Source: Fibrobacter succinogenes (GTDB taxonomy: Bacteria; Fibrobacterota; Fibrobacteria; Fibrobacterales; Fibrobacteraceae). Taken from it: a stretch of DNA of 64,000 nucleotides. Shown here in pieces: positions 49,480 to 59,865 of this stretch; the first letter of the stretch is position 1; every line of letters starts with the position of its first letter. A model generated the notes under the pieces. That model searched no databases, was not told where the DNA came from, and saw only the letters and a list, made by a program, of their open reading frames with translations. The translations under genes were made by a program, and so were the position numbers. The stretch spans positions 88,233 to 152,232 of the forward strand of contig CACWJY010000002.1 in NCBI GenBank assembly GCA_902761355.1, read 5' to 3'.

Positions 49480-49917
49480 ATGAAAAAAGGTATCATTACC
49501 CTTCTCTGCGCCGGCATGATCGTTCTTTCCGGCTGCTATGGCAAGAACGCATGCTTCAACAAGCTTCATGACTGGAACGGAACCCTTGGCAACAAGTGGA
49601 TCAACTCTATCGTTCACTTCTTCCTGAACGTGTTCCCGGTTTACATGATCTGCTTGGGCCTGGTCGACGGCCTCGTGCTCAACACTATCGAATTCTGGAC
49701 CGGTTCCAATCCGCTTGCTGGTGGCGACTCCTACTATGAAAAGGACGCTCAGGGCAACTCCATTGCTGCTGTCAAGAACGAAGATGGTTCTATGACTGTC
49801 GAAATGACCACCGCTGCTGGTGAAAAGGCCACTATGACCCTCCAGCGCGATGAAAACGTTATCCGCGCTCTTGACGCCGAAGGTAACGTTATCGCTCAGC
49901 GCGAACTCGACAAGTAA
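49480..49917 (+). CDS. DUF3332 family lipoprotein
   Basis: A 145-residue lipoprotein. The signal MKKGIITLLCAGMIVLSGC has a perfect lipobox (Cys at 19). The mature part shows the DUF3332 strings FNKLHDWNGTLGNKWINSIV, FFLNVFPVYMICLGLVDGLV and NTIEFWTGSNPL, including one or two hydrophobic helices, then a beta-rich C-terminus. The base and codon choice (many CT/GC third positions such as GCT) differs a little from neighbours, which may reflect high expression. AAGGAG 8 nt before the ATG. Role unknown; probably an abundant envelope protein. Confidence 0.85.
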   Translation: MKKGIITLLCAGMIVLSGCYGKNACFNKLHDWNGTLGNKWINSIVHFFLNVFPVYMICLGLVDGLVLNTIEFWTGSNPLAGGDSYYEKDAQGNSIAAVKNEDGSMTVEMTTAAGEKATMTLQRDENVIRALDAEGNVIAQRELDK

Positions 49918-49941
49918 TTTTTTACTTGATTGAATTTATGG

Positions 49942-49969
49942 GACCCCGGTTTTACCGGGGTCTTATTTT
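49942..49969 (+). terminator. Intrinsic terminator after the DUF3332 gene
   Basis: GACCCCGG (49942-49949) pairs with CCGGGGTC (49955-49962) around TTTTA, followed by TTATTTTA. It lies 24 bp past the stop. Confidence 0.88.
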
Positions 49970-49993
49970 ATACAAAAAATTTCGTACTAAGTT

Positions 49994-50025
49994 AAAAAGA
50001 CCGGAACAACGTTCCGGTCTTTTTT
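49994..50025. terminator. Bidirectional terminator before tRNA-Ala
   Basis: AAAAAGACCGGAAC and its complement GTTCCGGTCTTTTT form a 14-bp stem around AAC. It ends tRNA-Ala transcription on the minus strand and backs up the previous terminator on the plus strand. Confidence 0.88.
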
Positions 50026-50026
50026 A

Positions 50027-50099
50027 TGGAGATAGTGGGAGTCGAACCCATGACCTACAGATTGCGAACCTGTCGCTCTACCAACTGAGCTATATCCCC
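50027..50099 (-). tRNA. tRNA-Ala (CGC anticodon)
   Basis: On the minus strand: acceptor GGGGATA/TATCTCC, D arm GCTC/GAGC, anticodon stem ACAGG/TCTGT with loop TTCGCAA giving anticodon CGC (Ala, codon GCG), and T arm ATGGG/CCCAC with TTCGACT. The G3-U70 wobble pair, the alanine identity element, is present. Discriminator A; CCA is not encoded. Confidence 0.93.
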
Positions 50100-50144
50100 A
50101 GAGTTTGCGCAAATATAGAATTAAGGTTTTTTCCTGTCAAGAGC

Positions 50145-51149
50145 CTAGTTTCCGCGGTTATCCATCGAGGCAAACATCTGAATGATTTCCTCGGTAAACA
50201 GCGAATTAGGCAATCCCTGTGCAATTTCGAGCGCTTTTTCCAGATGATTCTGGGCATTAGCCTTCGCCATCTTAAAAGCCCCCGTCGCATTCAGTTTTTC
50301 GATAATCTGATCCGGGACTCCGGCCTGGTCCGCCCTGGATATAAGCGATTCCATGTCGGCTCGATCCGGCTCACTACAATCCTTAAAGTAGTACAACAGC
50401 GGAAGCGTAATGAGCCCGTTACCGAGGTCGGTGAACTTCGCCTTGTCCAGGTTCTTGCTACCGAAACCATAGTCCAAGAGGTCATCGACAATCTGGAAGG
50501 CAATGCCAAAGTGGCTCCCCATCTGAGCGCACTTGTCGATGTTTTCTTTATCGAAACCGGCGAGGATTGCACCGATGCGTGCAGCAGCAGCAATCAGGGC
50601 CGCCGTCTTTCCGTCAATAATGCGGTCGTATTCTTCAAACGAAAGCCGCATGTTGCCAGACTGGTCCAGTTCCAGGATTTCGCCTGCGATTAGTTTGTCC
50701 GCAGCCTTGGAGAGAACCGCCGGAATGTCGCGAGATTCTTCATCAATCACACACTGCATGGACTGTGACAACACATAGTCTCCGATGAGCACTGCCACCT
50801 GGGTGCCCCATTCCTTATGGGCAGTCTTTTGCCCACGGCGGATATCGGTGCCGTCGATAATGTCGTCGTGTACCAAGCTTGCAAGGTGCAAAAGCTCAAT
50901 GCCCGCACAGGCCTGCGCCACGCGGAGACTGTCAGGTTTTTGCGAACCGCTTTGCGCAATCAGGCATAGCAAGGTCGAACGGATGCGTTTGCCCTTGCGC
51001 TGGAACAACGAATCCAGGCGCTCGCAGATACCGGCCGGGGCATTCTTGGCAACGTTAAGGATGACTTTTTCAGTCAGTTCCAGCTGTTCGCGGACAAGCC
51101 CTCGGGCTTGACTAAGCACAGTTTGAAAATCTTCTTTGCTCGGAGCCAT
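50145..51149 (-). CDS. ispB: Polyprenyl diphosphate synthase
   Basis: A 334-residue trans-prenyltransferase that chains isopentenyl diphosphate into a long prenyl diphosphate, probably for menaquinone side chains. The first Asp-rich motif is LVHDDIIDGTDIRRG near residue 92, with LIGDYVLSQSMQ after it; the second is FQIVDDLLDYG near 218. Chain length is not readable with certainty; the size fits octaprenyl or heptaprenyl synthases (IspB/HepT type). The ATG at 51149 lies 5 bp after gyrB. It is the last gene of the ctpA-mlaE-dciA-gyrB run and precedes tRNA-Ala. Confidence 0.88.
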   Translation of the reverse strand: MAPSKEDFQTVLSQARGLVREQLELTEKVILNVAKNAPAGICERLDSLFQRKGKRIRSTLLCLIAQSGSQKPDSLRVAQACAGIELLHLASLVHDDIIDGTDIRRGQKTAHKEWGTQVAVLIGDYVLSQSMQCVIDEESRDIPAVLSKAADKLIAGEILELDQSGNMRLSFEEYDRIIDGKTAALIAAAARIGAILAGFDKENIDKCAQMGSHFGIAFQIVDDLLDYGFGSKNLDKAKFTDLGNGLITLPLLYYFKDCSEPDRADMESLISRADQAGVPDQIIEKLNATGAFKMAKANAQNHLEKALEIAQGLPNSLFTEEIIQMFASMDNRGN

Positions 51150-51154
51150 TGGAA

Positions 51155-53095
<1,941 letters not shown>

Positions 53096-53150
53096 TTACC
53101 TTGTTTTTCTTCTTCTAAATTCTTGATGCCAGGGGCCTTTTGACACGCTT

Positions 53151-53477
53151 TTAAACAAAAAGAATGTTCTTTACAGAAGGCTTTCCGAGCAATAAATTAC
53201 ACTTGTCAATAATAGCTTTTTTCTGCAAGAAAAGTTCCTGTTTCCATGCGGAACTGTCGCACTTTAGCGTCAAAATATTACGCTCGAATTTGGCTATTTT
53301 GACATGCGGTTTGATAAGCGGTCCGACGATGTTTTCAAGCCCTTCGGAGAGCTTTTCCAGAGCCATTTCGTCGGTGATGTGAGCCTTATCTAGGACCATC
53401 TGCAAAAAGACACTAATGTCTTCGGGATCTTTTCCGCAGACCGGTTTCTTGCGCTTGATGCGAAAGGGATTTTCCAT
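53151..53477 (-). CDS. dciA: DciA-like (DUF721) protein
   Basis: A 108-residue DUF721 protein. In many bacteria without DnaC, DciA loads the replicative helicase. The family pattern is seen in DISVFLQMVLDKAHITDEM near the start and in HVKIAKFERNILTLKCDSSA followed by WKQELFLQKKAIIDKCN. The location beside gyrB is typical. The ATG at 53477 overlaps the mlaE stop (TAATG). Confidence 0.8.
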   Translation of the reverse strand: MENPFRIKRKKPVCGKDPEDISVFLQMVLDKAHITDEMALEKLSEGLENIVGPLIKPHVKIAKFERNILTLKCDSSAWKQELFLQKKAIIDKCNLLLGKPSVKNILFV

Positions 53478-54250
53478 TAGAGCAACAGCAGTTTCGAAAG
53501 AACAAAGCCGCCAATCAAAATACTCGTCATGCCTGCGACAACGGTGGCCTTGGTGCTCTTACCGACACCTTCGGCACCGCTATGAGTGTAAAAGCCAAAG
53601 AAGCATGCATAGCTCGAAATAAAGTACCCATAAAGGGTCGCCTTAATAAGGCCCACCACCAAATCCCAATCGTGGTAGAACATACGCACGCCATAGAAAA
53701 ACACGGCAAACGACACATCCTTGTAAAGATGCGCCACCTCGTAACCACCCACGATACCGATAAAGATACTGATAATCGTAAGGATCGGAAGCATAATGAC
53801 CGTTGCAATCAGGCGAGGAGCAAGCAAGAACTTATAAGGGCTGAGTCCCAATACTTTGTACGCATCGAGCTGTTCGGTCACCGCCATGGTTCCAAGTTCC
53901 GAGCACATCGAGGCTCCAATGCGGCCCGCAAGCACCATCGCCGTAAGGATGGGGCAAAGTTCCACCATCACCGACTTGCCGACCGCCATACCCACGAACA
54001 TGAGCGGGATAATGTCTGCAAACTGGTAGGCCAGCTGCCATGCCATAATGGCGCCCGTCGCAAGCGAGGCCGCCACCACCACGGGAATACTGGTAACGCC
54101 CACGTGCTGCATCTGTTCTACGGTCGTATGCAGGTTCGAAAATGCACCAGGAATACTCTTAAACAGTTGCCATACAAAGAAGATATAGTTGACAACAGTA
54201 TGCAGAAACTTCCGGATAAACTTACCCAGACTTTCTGCGATCCTGTTCAT
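53477..54250 (-). CDS. mlaE: MlaE-family ABC permease
   Basis: A 257-residue inner-membrane permease of the MlaE type, which moves phospholipid between the inner membrane and periplasmic carriers. It has about five or six membrane segments and the family strings TSIPVVVAASLATGAIMAWQ, VLAGRIGASMCSELGTMAVT and ALRVLGLSPYKFLL-like DAYKVLGLSPYKFLLAPRLI. The ATG at 54250 was preferred; a TTG at 54268, 2 bp after ctpA, is in frame and has AGGG upstream. MlaF (ATPase) and MlaD (MCE) genes are not in this window, so the complex must be completed from elsewhere. Confidence 0.88.
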   Translation of the reverse strand: MNRIAESLGKFIRKFLHTVVNYIFFVWQLFKSIPGAFSNLHTTVEQMQHVGVTSIPVVVAASLATGAIMAWQLAYQFADIIPLMFVGMAVGKSVMVELCPILTAMVLAGRIGASMCSELGTMAVTEQLDAYKVLGLSPYKFLLAPRLIATVIMLPILTIISIFIGIVGGYEVAHLYKDVSFAVFFYGVRMFYHDWDLVVGLIKATLYGYFISSYACFFGFYTHSGAEGVGKSTKATVVAGMTSILIGGFVLSKLLLL

Positions 54251-54270
54251 AATCGTAATCAAGGACAACC

Positions 54271-56070
54271 CTACTTTTTCTTAGAATCCTTGCTAGACTT
54301 CTTGACAGCCTTCTTGTCCGGAGCGCTAATAGCCTTCTTGTAAAGATTCATATCGCTCAGGTACTTGATAGCCTCGTTCAGCTGTTTGTCTTGCTTGAGC
54401 GAGAACGCCGTACTTACGGAATCGTTGATAAAGGCCGTCAAAAGCTCACGCTTGATGCCGTCCTTAATGTACTGTTTGTTCTCGTCGAACTGGGCGTTGC
54501 GGTTGTTTTCGAGAGCGCTACGCATTTCGGCAAGACGCTTCGCCAGGGTCGAGTCGCTGACCGTCTTTGCGCTATCGCCCATGTAGTTCTGTTCGCGGAT
54601 AATGCTCTTTTCAAGCTGATCCACACCCACCAGTGCGTTGCTCTTGATTTTGGTGAAGTTCGTATCCTTCATGCAGAAATCACGGAACTGCGTAAACAGG
54701 CTATCGGGGACTTCCCAGTTGGCATCAATTTTCACGTTGTTCTTTTCGAGATCCGGACGAATCTTGACGGCGAACTTGAAGTACATCGCCATACGTTCCT
54801 GAACCTGCACCACCCACGGCATGGGAGAAAGTTCCACTTCGACATCGGGCGTAATACCGCCACCGCCGAACATCATGCGCCCGTTGTTGGTGTAGAAGGT
54901 ATCTACCTTGGCGGTATCCTTCTTAGTGGTATCAGCCTTTTCGTCACCTTCTTCGGCGGCGTATTCTTCTTCCATGAGCTTAAGGCCCTTGATGCCATTT
55001 TCAGGCTTGTTAATGCAACGGCCAAAAGGCAAGTAGTAGAAAGCCGTGGTAAGCTTAAGGGCGTTTCCCTGGTTGTCGAGCGGGAAAATCGTCTGCACCG
55101 ATCCCTTACCAAAAGAAGTCTTACCGATAATCAAGGCACGGTCCCAGTCCTGGAGTGCACCCGAAACAATTTCGGCGGCACTGGCAGACCCCTGGTTCAA
55201 AAGCACGACCATCGGAACATCCGGCTTTACGATGCCGTTCTTGCGGGCATGGCTTTCGGTCTTTTGCGTACGACCGCGGGTGCTCACAATCACATTGCCC
55301 TGCTTAAGGAACAGTTCGCTGATTTCGATGGCCTGGTTCAAAAGACCACCTGGATTGTAGCGCATGTCGAGGATAATCTTCTTCATGCCCTGCTTCTGGA
55401 GGCTCTTGAGAGCGTTTTCCACGTCGCTCGTGGTCTTGTCACTAAAAGTGGCAAGCTTGATATAGCCGATATCCTTGGAGACCATTCCGTAATAAGGCAC
55501 GGCATGCACGATAATTTCGGCACGGGTAATGGTGAAATCCATCAAATCGGGCACGCCTTCACGTTCGATAGAGACCGTTACATCGGTGCCTATCTTACCG
55601 CGAAGCTTGTTAACCGCTTCGTCAAGGGAGAGGCCCTTGGTGTCCTTGCCGTCGATTTTGCGGATGCGGTCACCCGCGCGGATGCCAAGGCGGAAGGCCG
55701 GCGTACCGGAAAGGGGCGAAATCACAGTCAAAATGTTGTCGCGAAGGCTGATGGTAATGCCCACGCCGCCGAATTTACCCTCCATCGAGACCTTGAGGCT
55801 TTCGTAGTCCTTCGGGGAGAATACTGTCGTATGCGGGTCCAGAATGTTACGGATGCCATTGAGGGCAGCATCGGTCAGTTCGGTCGGATCCACGTCCTCG
55901 ACATACTTGCGGTTGACTTCGGAGAGCACCTTGTTCAGGCGCGAGACTTCGTTATAGAAATCACCAGGAGGATCCTTTTTGTCCTTGGCAGCAAACGGAC
56001 TGGTCGTAAGGAACAGGGCCGACAGGCCCGCTACACAGAGGGTACGAAAATTCAGCATATTGAAATTCAT
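54271..56070 (-). CDS. ctpA: C-terminal processing (S41) protease
   Basis: A 599-residue exported serine protease. A signal peptide (about 1-27, FLTTSPFAAK) is followed by a PDZ domain (about 85-170: GKFGGVGITISLRDNILTVI, LGIRAGDRIRKIDGKDTKG) and the S41 core. The nucleophile Ser is in NQGSASAAEIVSGALQD and the general-base Lys in GKTSFGKGSVQT. A long C-terminal Lys-rich tail (KAVKKSSKDSKKK) is extra. Such enzymes trim or degrade periplasmic proteins. There is no Shine-Dalgarno before the ATG at 56070; TATTTT lies 6 nt upstream. It heads the ctpA-mlaE-dciA-gyrB-ispB run. Confidence 0.92.
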   Translation of the reverse strand: MNFNMLNFRTLCVAGLSALFLTTSPFAAKDKKDPPGDFYNEVSRLNKVLSEVNRKYVEDVDPTELTDAALNGIRNILDPHTTVFSPKDYESLKVSMEGKFGGVGITISLRDNILTVISPLSGTPAFRLGIRAGDRIRKIDGKDTKGLSLDEAVNKLRGKIGTDVTVSIEREGVPDLMDFTITRAEIIVHAVPYYGMVSKDIGYIKLATFSDKTTSDVENALKSLQKQGMKKIILDMRYNPGGLLNQAIEISELFLKQGNVIVSTRGRTQKTESHARKNGIVKPDVPMVVLLNQGSASAAEIVSGALQDWDRALIIGKTSFGKGSVQTIFPLDNQGNALKLTTAFYYLPFGRCINKPENGIKGLKLMEEEYAAEEGDEKADTTKKDTAKVDTFYTNNGRMMFGGGGITPDVEVELSPMPWVVQVQERMAMYFKFAVKIRPDLEKNNVKIDANWEVPDSLFTQFRDFCMKDTNFTKIKSNALVGVDQLEKSIIREQNYMGDSAKTVSDSTLAKRLAEMRSALENNRNAQFDENKQYIKDGIKRELLTAFINDSVSTAFSLKQDKQLNEAIKYLSDMNLYKKAISAPDKKAVKKSSKDSKKK

Positions 56071-56116
56071 GGCTTAAAAATACAATTTCATTTGTTTAAT
56101 GATCGCCTAAAAACGG

Positions 56117-56143
56117 AAAAAACCGGCCTTTTGGCCGGTTTTT
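56117..56143 (-). terminator. Terminator after the second sigma-factor gene
   Basis: AAAAACCGGCC and its complement GGCCGGTTTTT form an 11-bp stem around TTTT, with T/A tracts on both sides. It lies 32 bp past the sigma-factor stop and before ctpA on the same strand. Confidence 0.88.
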
Positions 56144-56174
56144 AATATAAGGAGAGAGAGAAAAAAGGTCAAAA

Positions 56175-57029
56175 TTAGGCGGCGTCGTTCAGAACGCGAG
56201 CCAGCTGCTCGTTACGGAGCTTTTCGAGGGCAGAGTCCTTGAGCTGACGTGTACGTTCCTTGGAAAGGCCGACCATCGGGGCGATTTCCTTAAGGTTCAG
56301 GTCAGAATCCATCTTGAAGCCAAAATAGAGCTTGATGATTTCTTTTTCCTGATCGGAAAGGCTGTTGTTCATCGCCCTGTCAAAAATCTGGGTGCGGTTA
56401 TGCTGCTCGGCAAGATCATCGGTGCGGAATTCAGCTGCAGCGATTGTATCGCCGAGGGTCATTTCGCCGTCTTCGCCTACGGGCGTATCGAGCGAGGTAG
56501 ACTTATTGCCCATCATCAGAATCTTTTCGATGTCATCAGCCTTATACTTAGAAACACCTTCGAGACTCTGGGGATCAAGCATCAGCCCGCCACCGACAAC
56601 CTGGTGCATCTTGCCGCCCTTCTTGGCAAAGCGGCGGAGCACAAGTTCCTTTTCGGCACTAATACGCACCAGACGGCCGCGTTCGGCAATGGCGCGAGTG
56701 ATGTTCTGGCGAACCCACCAAACAGCATAGCTGATAAACTTGATTTTTTGGGAATGGTCAAAGCGACGAGCGGCTTCGATAAGGCCCATGTTGCCTTCGT
56801 TGATGAGCTCGTTCACGTCAATGCCCTGACCTTTGTAAAGGTTTGCAATGTTCACCACAAAGCGGAGGTTGCTCTTGACCAGCATATCCATGGCTTCGCG
56901 GCTGCCTTCTTTGACCTTGCGCAGAAGGACTTTTTCTTGTTCCTTGGTAAGCAGCGGATACTTAGAAATATCGTTCAGGTACTGGAAATAAACATCCCTG
57001 TCATCACGAACGTGTGTATTCTTTGTCAT
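56175..57029 (-). CDS. RNA polymerase sigma-70 family factor (second compact copy)
   Basis: A 284-residue sigma factor of the same compact layout as that at 32123-32974 but clearly divergent. Region 1.2 is DVYFQYLNDISKYPLLTKEQ, region 2 LRFVVNIANLYKGQGIDVNE and ISYAVWWVRQNITRAIAERG, and region 4 LKEIAPMVGLSKERTRQLKD. An insertion-like stretch (KKGGKMHQVVGGGLMLDPQS) lies between regions 2 and 3. The ATG at 57029 has GAGG 5-6 nt upstream; an earlier ATG at 57098 has none. The gene is monocistronic with a terminator. Group assignment (primary or alternative) is open. Confidence 0.9.
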   Translation of the reverse strand: MTKNTHVRDDRDVYFQYLNDISKYPLLTKEQEKVLLRKVKEGSREAMDMLVKSNLRFVVNIANLYKGQGIDVNELINEGNMGLIEAARRFDHSQKIKFISYAVWWVRQNITRAIAERGRLVRISAEKELVLRRFAKKGGKMHQVVGGGLMLDPQSLEGVSKYKADDIEKILMMGNKSTSLDTPVGEDGEMTLGDTIAAAEFRTDDLAEQHNRTQIFDRAMNNSLSDQEKEIIKLYFGFKMDSDLNLKEIAPMVGLSKERTRQLKDSALEKLRNEQLARVLNDAA

Positions 57030-57230
57030 ATCGACCTCGTTGCTTGTTGTTTCGTTTACATTCGTAAATCTACCTCCTTTTTTATTTTGAAGTGTCATAG
57101 ATTACGCTTTAGTTTGCAAAAGTATTTTGTGAATTTCGTCAAAAAAAAAGGCACTTTTGTCACGTTTTTGTCATAAAGGGCTGAAATTTGCCCAAATAAG
57201 GGCTATTTTTATGGTCAAAGGGACTCATTT

Positions 57231-58415
57231 ATGATAGAATCCATCAAAAATTTTCTCCAAAACCAACGAAATTGGCTTGCCGAACTGCAAGAAGCCCAGT
57301 TTGACCGAGGCGAGCGCGAACTAGTCGCACTCCTCAAGGACGAAAGCATCAAATACTACCCGGTTCCGACATACGCCGTGGCGCTTTTGGCATGGCTCTT
57401 TGTGCTGCTTTTTCCGCTTATTTTGATTCTAGATCCTACGGCCCCCCTTTCAAATGATTTTGACATTTGGAACATGATTGGCTATTATGTGCCGCTCCTT
57501 TCGACCATGATTATTTTCTTTGTGAACATGCGTTTGCTTGTTCCAAAGTTCTTTTTCCGAAAAAAATATTTTATTTACTTTGTATGCAACTCTATTCTCC
57601 TAGCCATTTCGCTTACCTGCAGAGAGTTTGCCGTATTCTTAATGCTACGCAACCCAAACGAAAACCTGGTGGATTTTTTTGCAACTTACTGCTTTAGAAA
57701 CGTCCGCGAGCATTTTTCTATTTGGACCCCGATTACGTTCTTTATTATCCTGGCGCTCGGCTGCCTAATATGCATCGCCATCGTCTTTGTATGGCGCTCG
57801 CTAATTAGAGAATTTATATTGCGTGAAAAGCGGCGTACAGAAATGGCGTACGAGTTGACCTTCTTAAAACAGCAGCTAAGTCCGCACTTTCTGTTCAACA
57901 CGCTAAACAATATTACAAGCCTGATTCGCCTGGACCCGGATCTTGCCGAAAAGAGCATGACCAAACTTTCACAGTTGCTCCGCATGATGCTCTACCAGAC
58001 TGCAGACCAGTACATTTCGGTAAAAGAGGATGTAGACATTCTAGAAAAGTACGCGGACCTCGAAAAGCTCAGACTCGACGAATCCTTTGACCTGAAGTTC
58101 GAAGTGAACCTTGAAAATCCCCAAGCGCAAGTGGTACCGCTCATGATGATGCCCCTGATGGAAAACGCGATGAAGCATTGCGTGAATCCGGACGGCAAAA
58201 GCTTTGCTCATATTTTTATAGAACAAAAAGGCGACGAGCTTTGCTTTAGATCCGAGAACAGTAACTTTCCGCGAAAAAGCAAATCTAAATCAAGCGGCCT
58301 CGGGCTCTCTACTTTTCATAAGCGACTGGAGCTCATGTGCAAGGACAAGTACTCCTACAGTGCCAATGTCGAAAATGGCGTATATATAAGTATACTTAAG
58401 GTAAAACTAAAGTAA
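57231..58415 (+). CDS. LytS/YehU-type sensor histidine kinase
   Basis: A 394-residue membrane histidine kinase of the His_kinase (LytS) family. About four membrane segments (VALLAWLFVLLFPLILILD, MIGYYVPLLSTMIIFFVNM, YFVCNSILLAISLTCREF and FFIILALGCLICIAIVFVW) precede the catalytic part. The phospho-acceptor His is in QLSPHFLFNTLNNI, the N box in PLMENAMKHCVN and the G box in SSGLGLSTFHKRL. Partners of this family usually carry a LytTR DNA-binding domain; no response regulator is adjacent. AAAGGGA lies 8 nt before the ATG. A terminator follows. Confidence 0.9.
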   Translation: MIESIKNFLQNQRNWLAELQEAQFDRGERELVALLKDESIKYYPVPTYAVALLAWLFVLLFPLILILDPTAPLSNDFDIWNMIGYYVPLLSTMIIFFVNMRLLVPKFFFRKKYFIYFVCNSILLAISLTCREFAVFLMLRNPNENLVDFFATYCFRNVREHFSIWTPITFFIILALGCLICIAIVFVWRSLIREFILREKRRTEMAYELTFLKQQLSPHFLFNTLNNITSLIRLDPDLAEKSMTKLSQLLRMMLYQTADQYISVKEDVDILEKYADLEKLRLDESFDLKFEVNLENPQAQVVPLMMMPLMENAMKHCVNPDGKSFAHIFIEQKGDELCFRSENSNFPRKSKSKSSGLGLSTFHKRLELMCKDKYSYSANVENGVYISILKVKLK

Positions 58416-58445
58416 AACCGGCCCAAATCTTTTTTGACAAAAATC

Positions 58446-58476
58446 AAGAGAGTCTCTTTACAAGACCCTCTTTTTT
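58446..58476 (+). terminator. Intrinsic terminator after the histidine kinase
   Basis: GAGAGTCT (58448-58455) pairs with AGACCCTC (58463-58470) with one mismatch, followed by TTTTTTGTTT. It lies 30 bp past the kinase stop. Confidence 0.75.
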
Positions 58477-58507
58477 GTTTAGATTTGCGATGGGGACTTA
58501 GTTTTAT

Positions 58508-58538
58508 AGATACAACCTTTAGGGGTGTATCTTTTTTT
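58508..58538 (+). terminator. Second terminator-like hairpin before the exported-protein operon
   Basis: AGATACAACC pairs with GGGTGTATCT over 10 positions (one A-G mismatch) around TTTAG, followed by TTTTTTT. It could be a backup terminator for the kinase or an attenuator in the leader of the gene at 58618. The gap 58416-58617 holds only these two hairpins and AT-rich DNA; no known riboswitch was recognised. Confidence 0.5.
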
Positions 58539-58617
58539 ATTCCCCGTTTTATATATGCGAACGGTTTAACGCAAGTTAACCCCATTTGATATATCCACAT
58601 ATTTATTTGGAGGTCCT

Positions 58618-59865
58618 ATGAAAAATAGGATATCAAGGTGTGCAGCCTTGATTGGGACCGTATTGTCCCTGTCGAGTTTTGCACAAGTTTGTCAGGAAGT
58701 TTCGCTATATAAAAATGGCGAGGCAGGAAAAATGGATACTGCCGAAACGAGGTTCCCGGAAGCGCCGGAATGGAGCGCCAACTGGGGCGAAATGGAGGCG
58801 CTTACCCCGCCCTACATTCGACTGTCCGGGCAGAAGGACAGGGCGGGAGATTGGACGGGCACACTTTCGCTCGCCCACTTGCCGGTGGCCGTCCAAAACG
58901 GGAACCTCATGCTGAACGTGCGCTCTACACAAAATGCGCGGTTCGGCGTCTGGCTTGTCGGAGATTTTGGCAACAGTGCCGTCAAGTACTTTGACCTAGG
59001 CGCCAACCGCACTAAATCCATCAAGGTTCCCGTGGCAGACCTCGTCGGAAACCGCAAAACGACCGTAACCAAAATAGGAGTCGGCCTTTTTAACGTCCCA
59101 GCCTATCAATATACGACACTATTTATAGACGATATCAGCATCGGCTGTGTCTCGGCTACAGGCGAAACGCTCCCGGAGGATTTTTTCGAATACCCCTTCG
59201 AAATCATCGACCCGTCAAAGCCTAGTCGCCAAGGCAAGTTTACACCTGCGACTACAACAGAAACGACCATGGCCTACACTGAAGAGGCTCGGCAAAAAAC
59301 GAAGGATTCGACGCAAATGGACTTTGTCATTAGCGCCGAAGAATTCGAGCAGATAACAAACTTTGCCAACGCAGATTCAATGACCGCCCAAAAATCCAGG
59401 GACGGTTGGTTCCGCAACATGTTCTTTATAGACCGCAATCGCCTTAGGGACAGCGTTATTGCAAACCCCAAGGCGCTGTTTTACGAGGCAGCCACCTTTG
59501 CAGCCGCCAACGGCAACCAATCCATGCCCCTACTCCTAGGCAATATTGATTACGCCTACCGGGGCTATGTTGATTCGACCCTTCAAAAAACGAGTCTGTT
59601 CAACAGCCGTATTTTGCAAGCAGGTTTACCTTCGGCATGGATTAAAGGTTCCCATCTCAAAATCTTCTACGACCCTTACTTTATATGCACCAACCGAAAA
59701 TCGATTCCCAAGGTAGAAATATACACCAACGGGAAATGGGTTTCGCTAGAGGCGAATTCTTCCATGGACATAGAATTTGATTCGGCAGGAAAGCAAATCA
59801 TCAAGGTAAGACTCAGCGAAGGCGGGCTCACTGTCAACCAGAATCTTTATGTGGAGGTTAAATAA
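58618..59865 (+). CDS. Exported protein with CBM-like N-terminus
   Basis: A 415-residue secreted protein with signal peptide (about 1-22, SLSSFAQV). Residues 25-180 look like a carbohydrate-binding beta-sandwich (GDWTGTLSLAHLPVAVQNGN, FGVWLVGDFGNSAVKYFDLG, YTTLFIDDISIGCVSA). A charged linker leads to a second part (about 255-415) with FIDRNRLRDSVIANPKALFY and LKIFYDPYFICTNRK, which shows no recognised catalytic motif. GGAGG 6-7 nt before the ATG. The stop overlaps the next gene's start (TAATG), so the two products are probably made together. Confidence 0.7.
   Translation: MKNRISRCAALIGTVLSLSSFAQVCQEVSLYKNGEAGKMDTAETRFPEAPEWSANWGEMEALTPPYIRLSGQKDRAGDWTGTLSLAHLPVAVQNGNLMLNVRSTQNARFGVWLVGDFGNSAVKYFDLGANRTKSIKVPVADLVGNRKTTVTKIGVGLFNVPAYQYTTLFIDDISIGCVSATGETLPEDFFEYPFEIIDPSKPSRQGKFTPATTTETTMAYTEEARQKTKDSTQMDFVISAEEFEQITNFANADSMTAQKSRDGWFRNMFFIDRNRLRDSVIANPKALFYEAATFAAANGNQSMPLLLGNIDYAYRGYVDSTLQKTSLFNSRILQAGLPSAWIKGSHLKIFYDPYFICTNRKSIPKVEIYTNGKWVSLEANSSMDIEFDSAGKQIIKVRLSEGGLTVNQNLYVEVK

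Noticed and set aside
54391..56145. A 584-codon open frame on the plus strand opposite ctpA
   Set aside because: Antisense shadow of the S41 protease gene.
58416..58617. Riboswitch in the leader of the exported-protein operon
   Set aside because: Only two terminator-like hairpins are visible; no known aptamer consensus was recognised.
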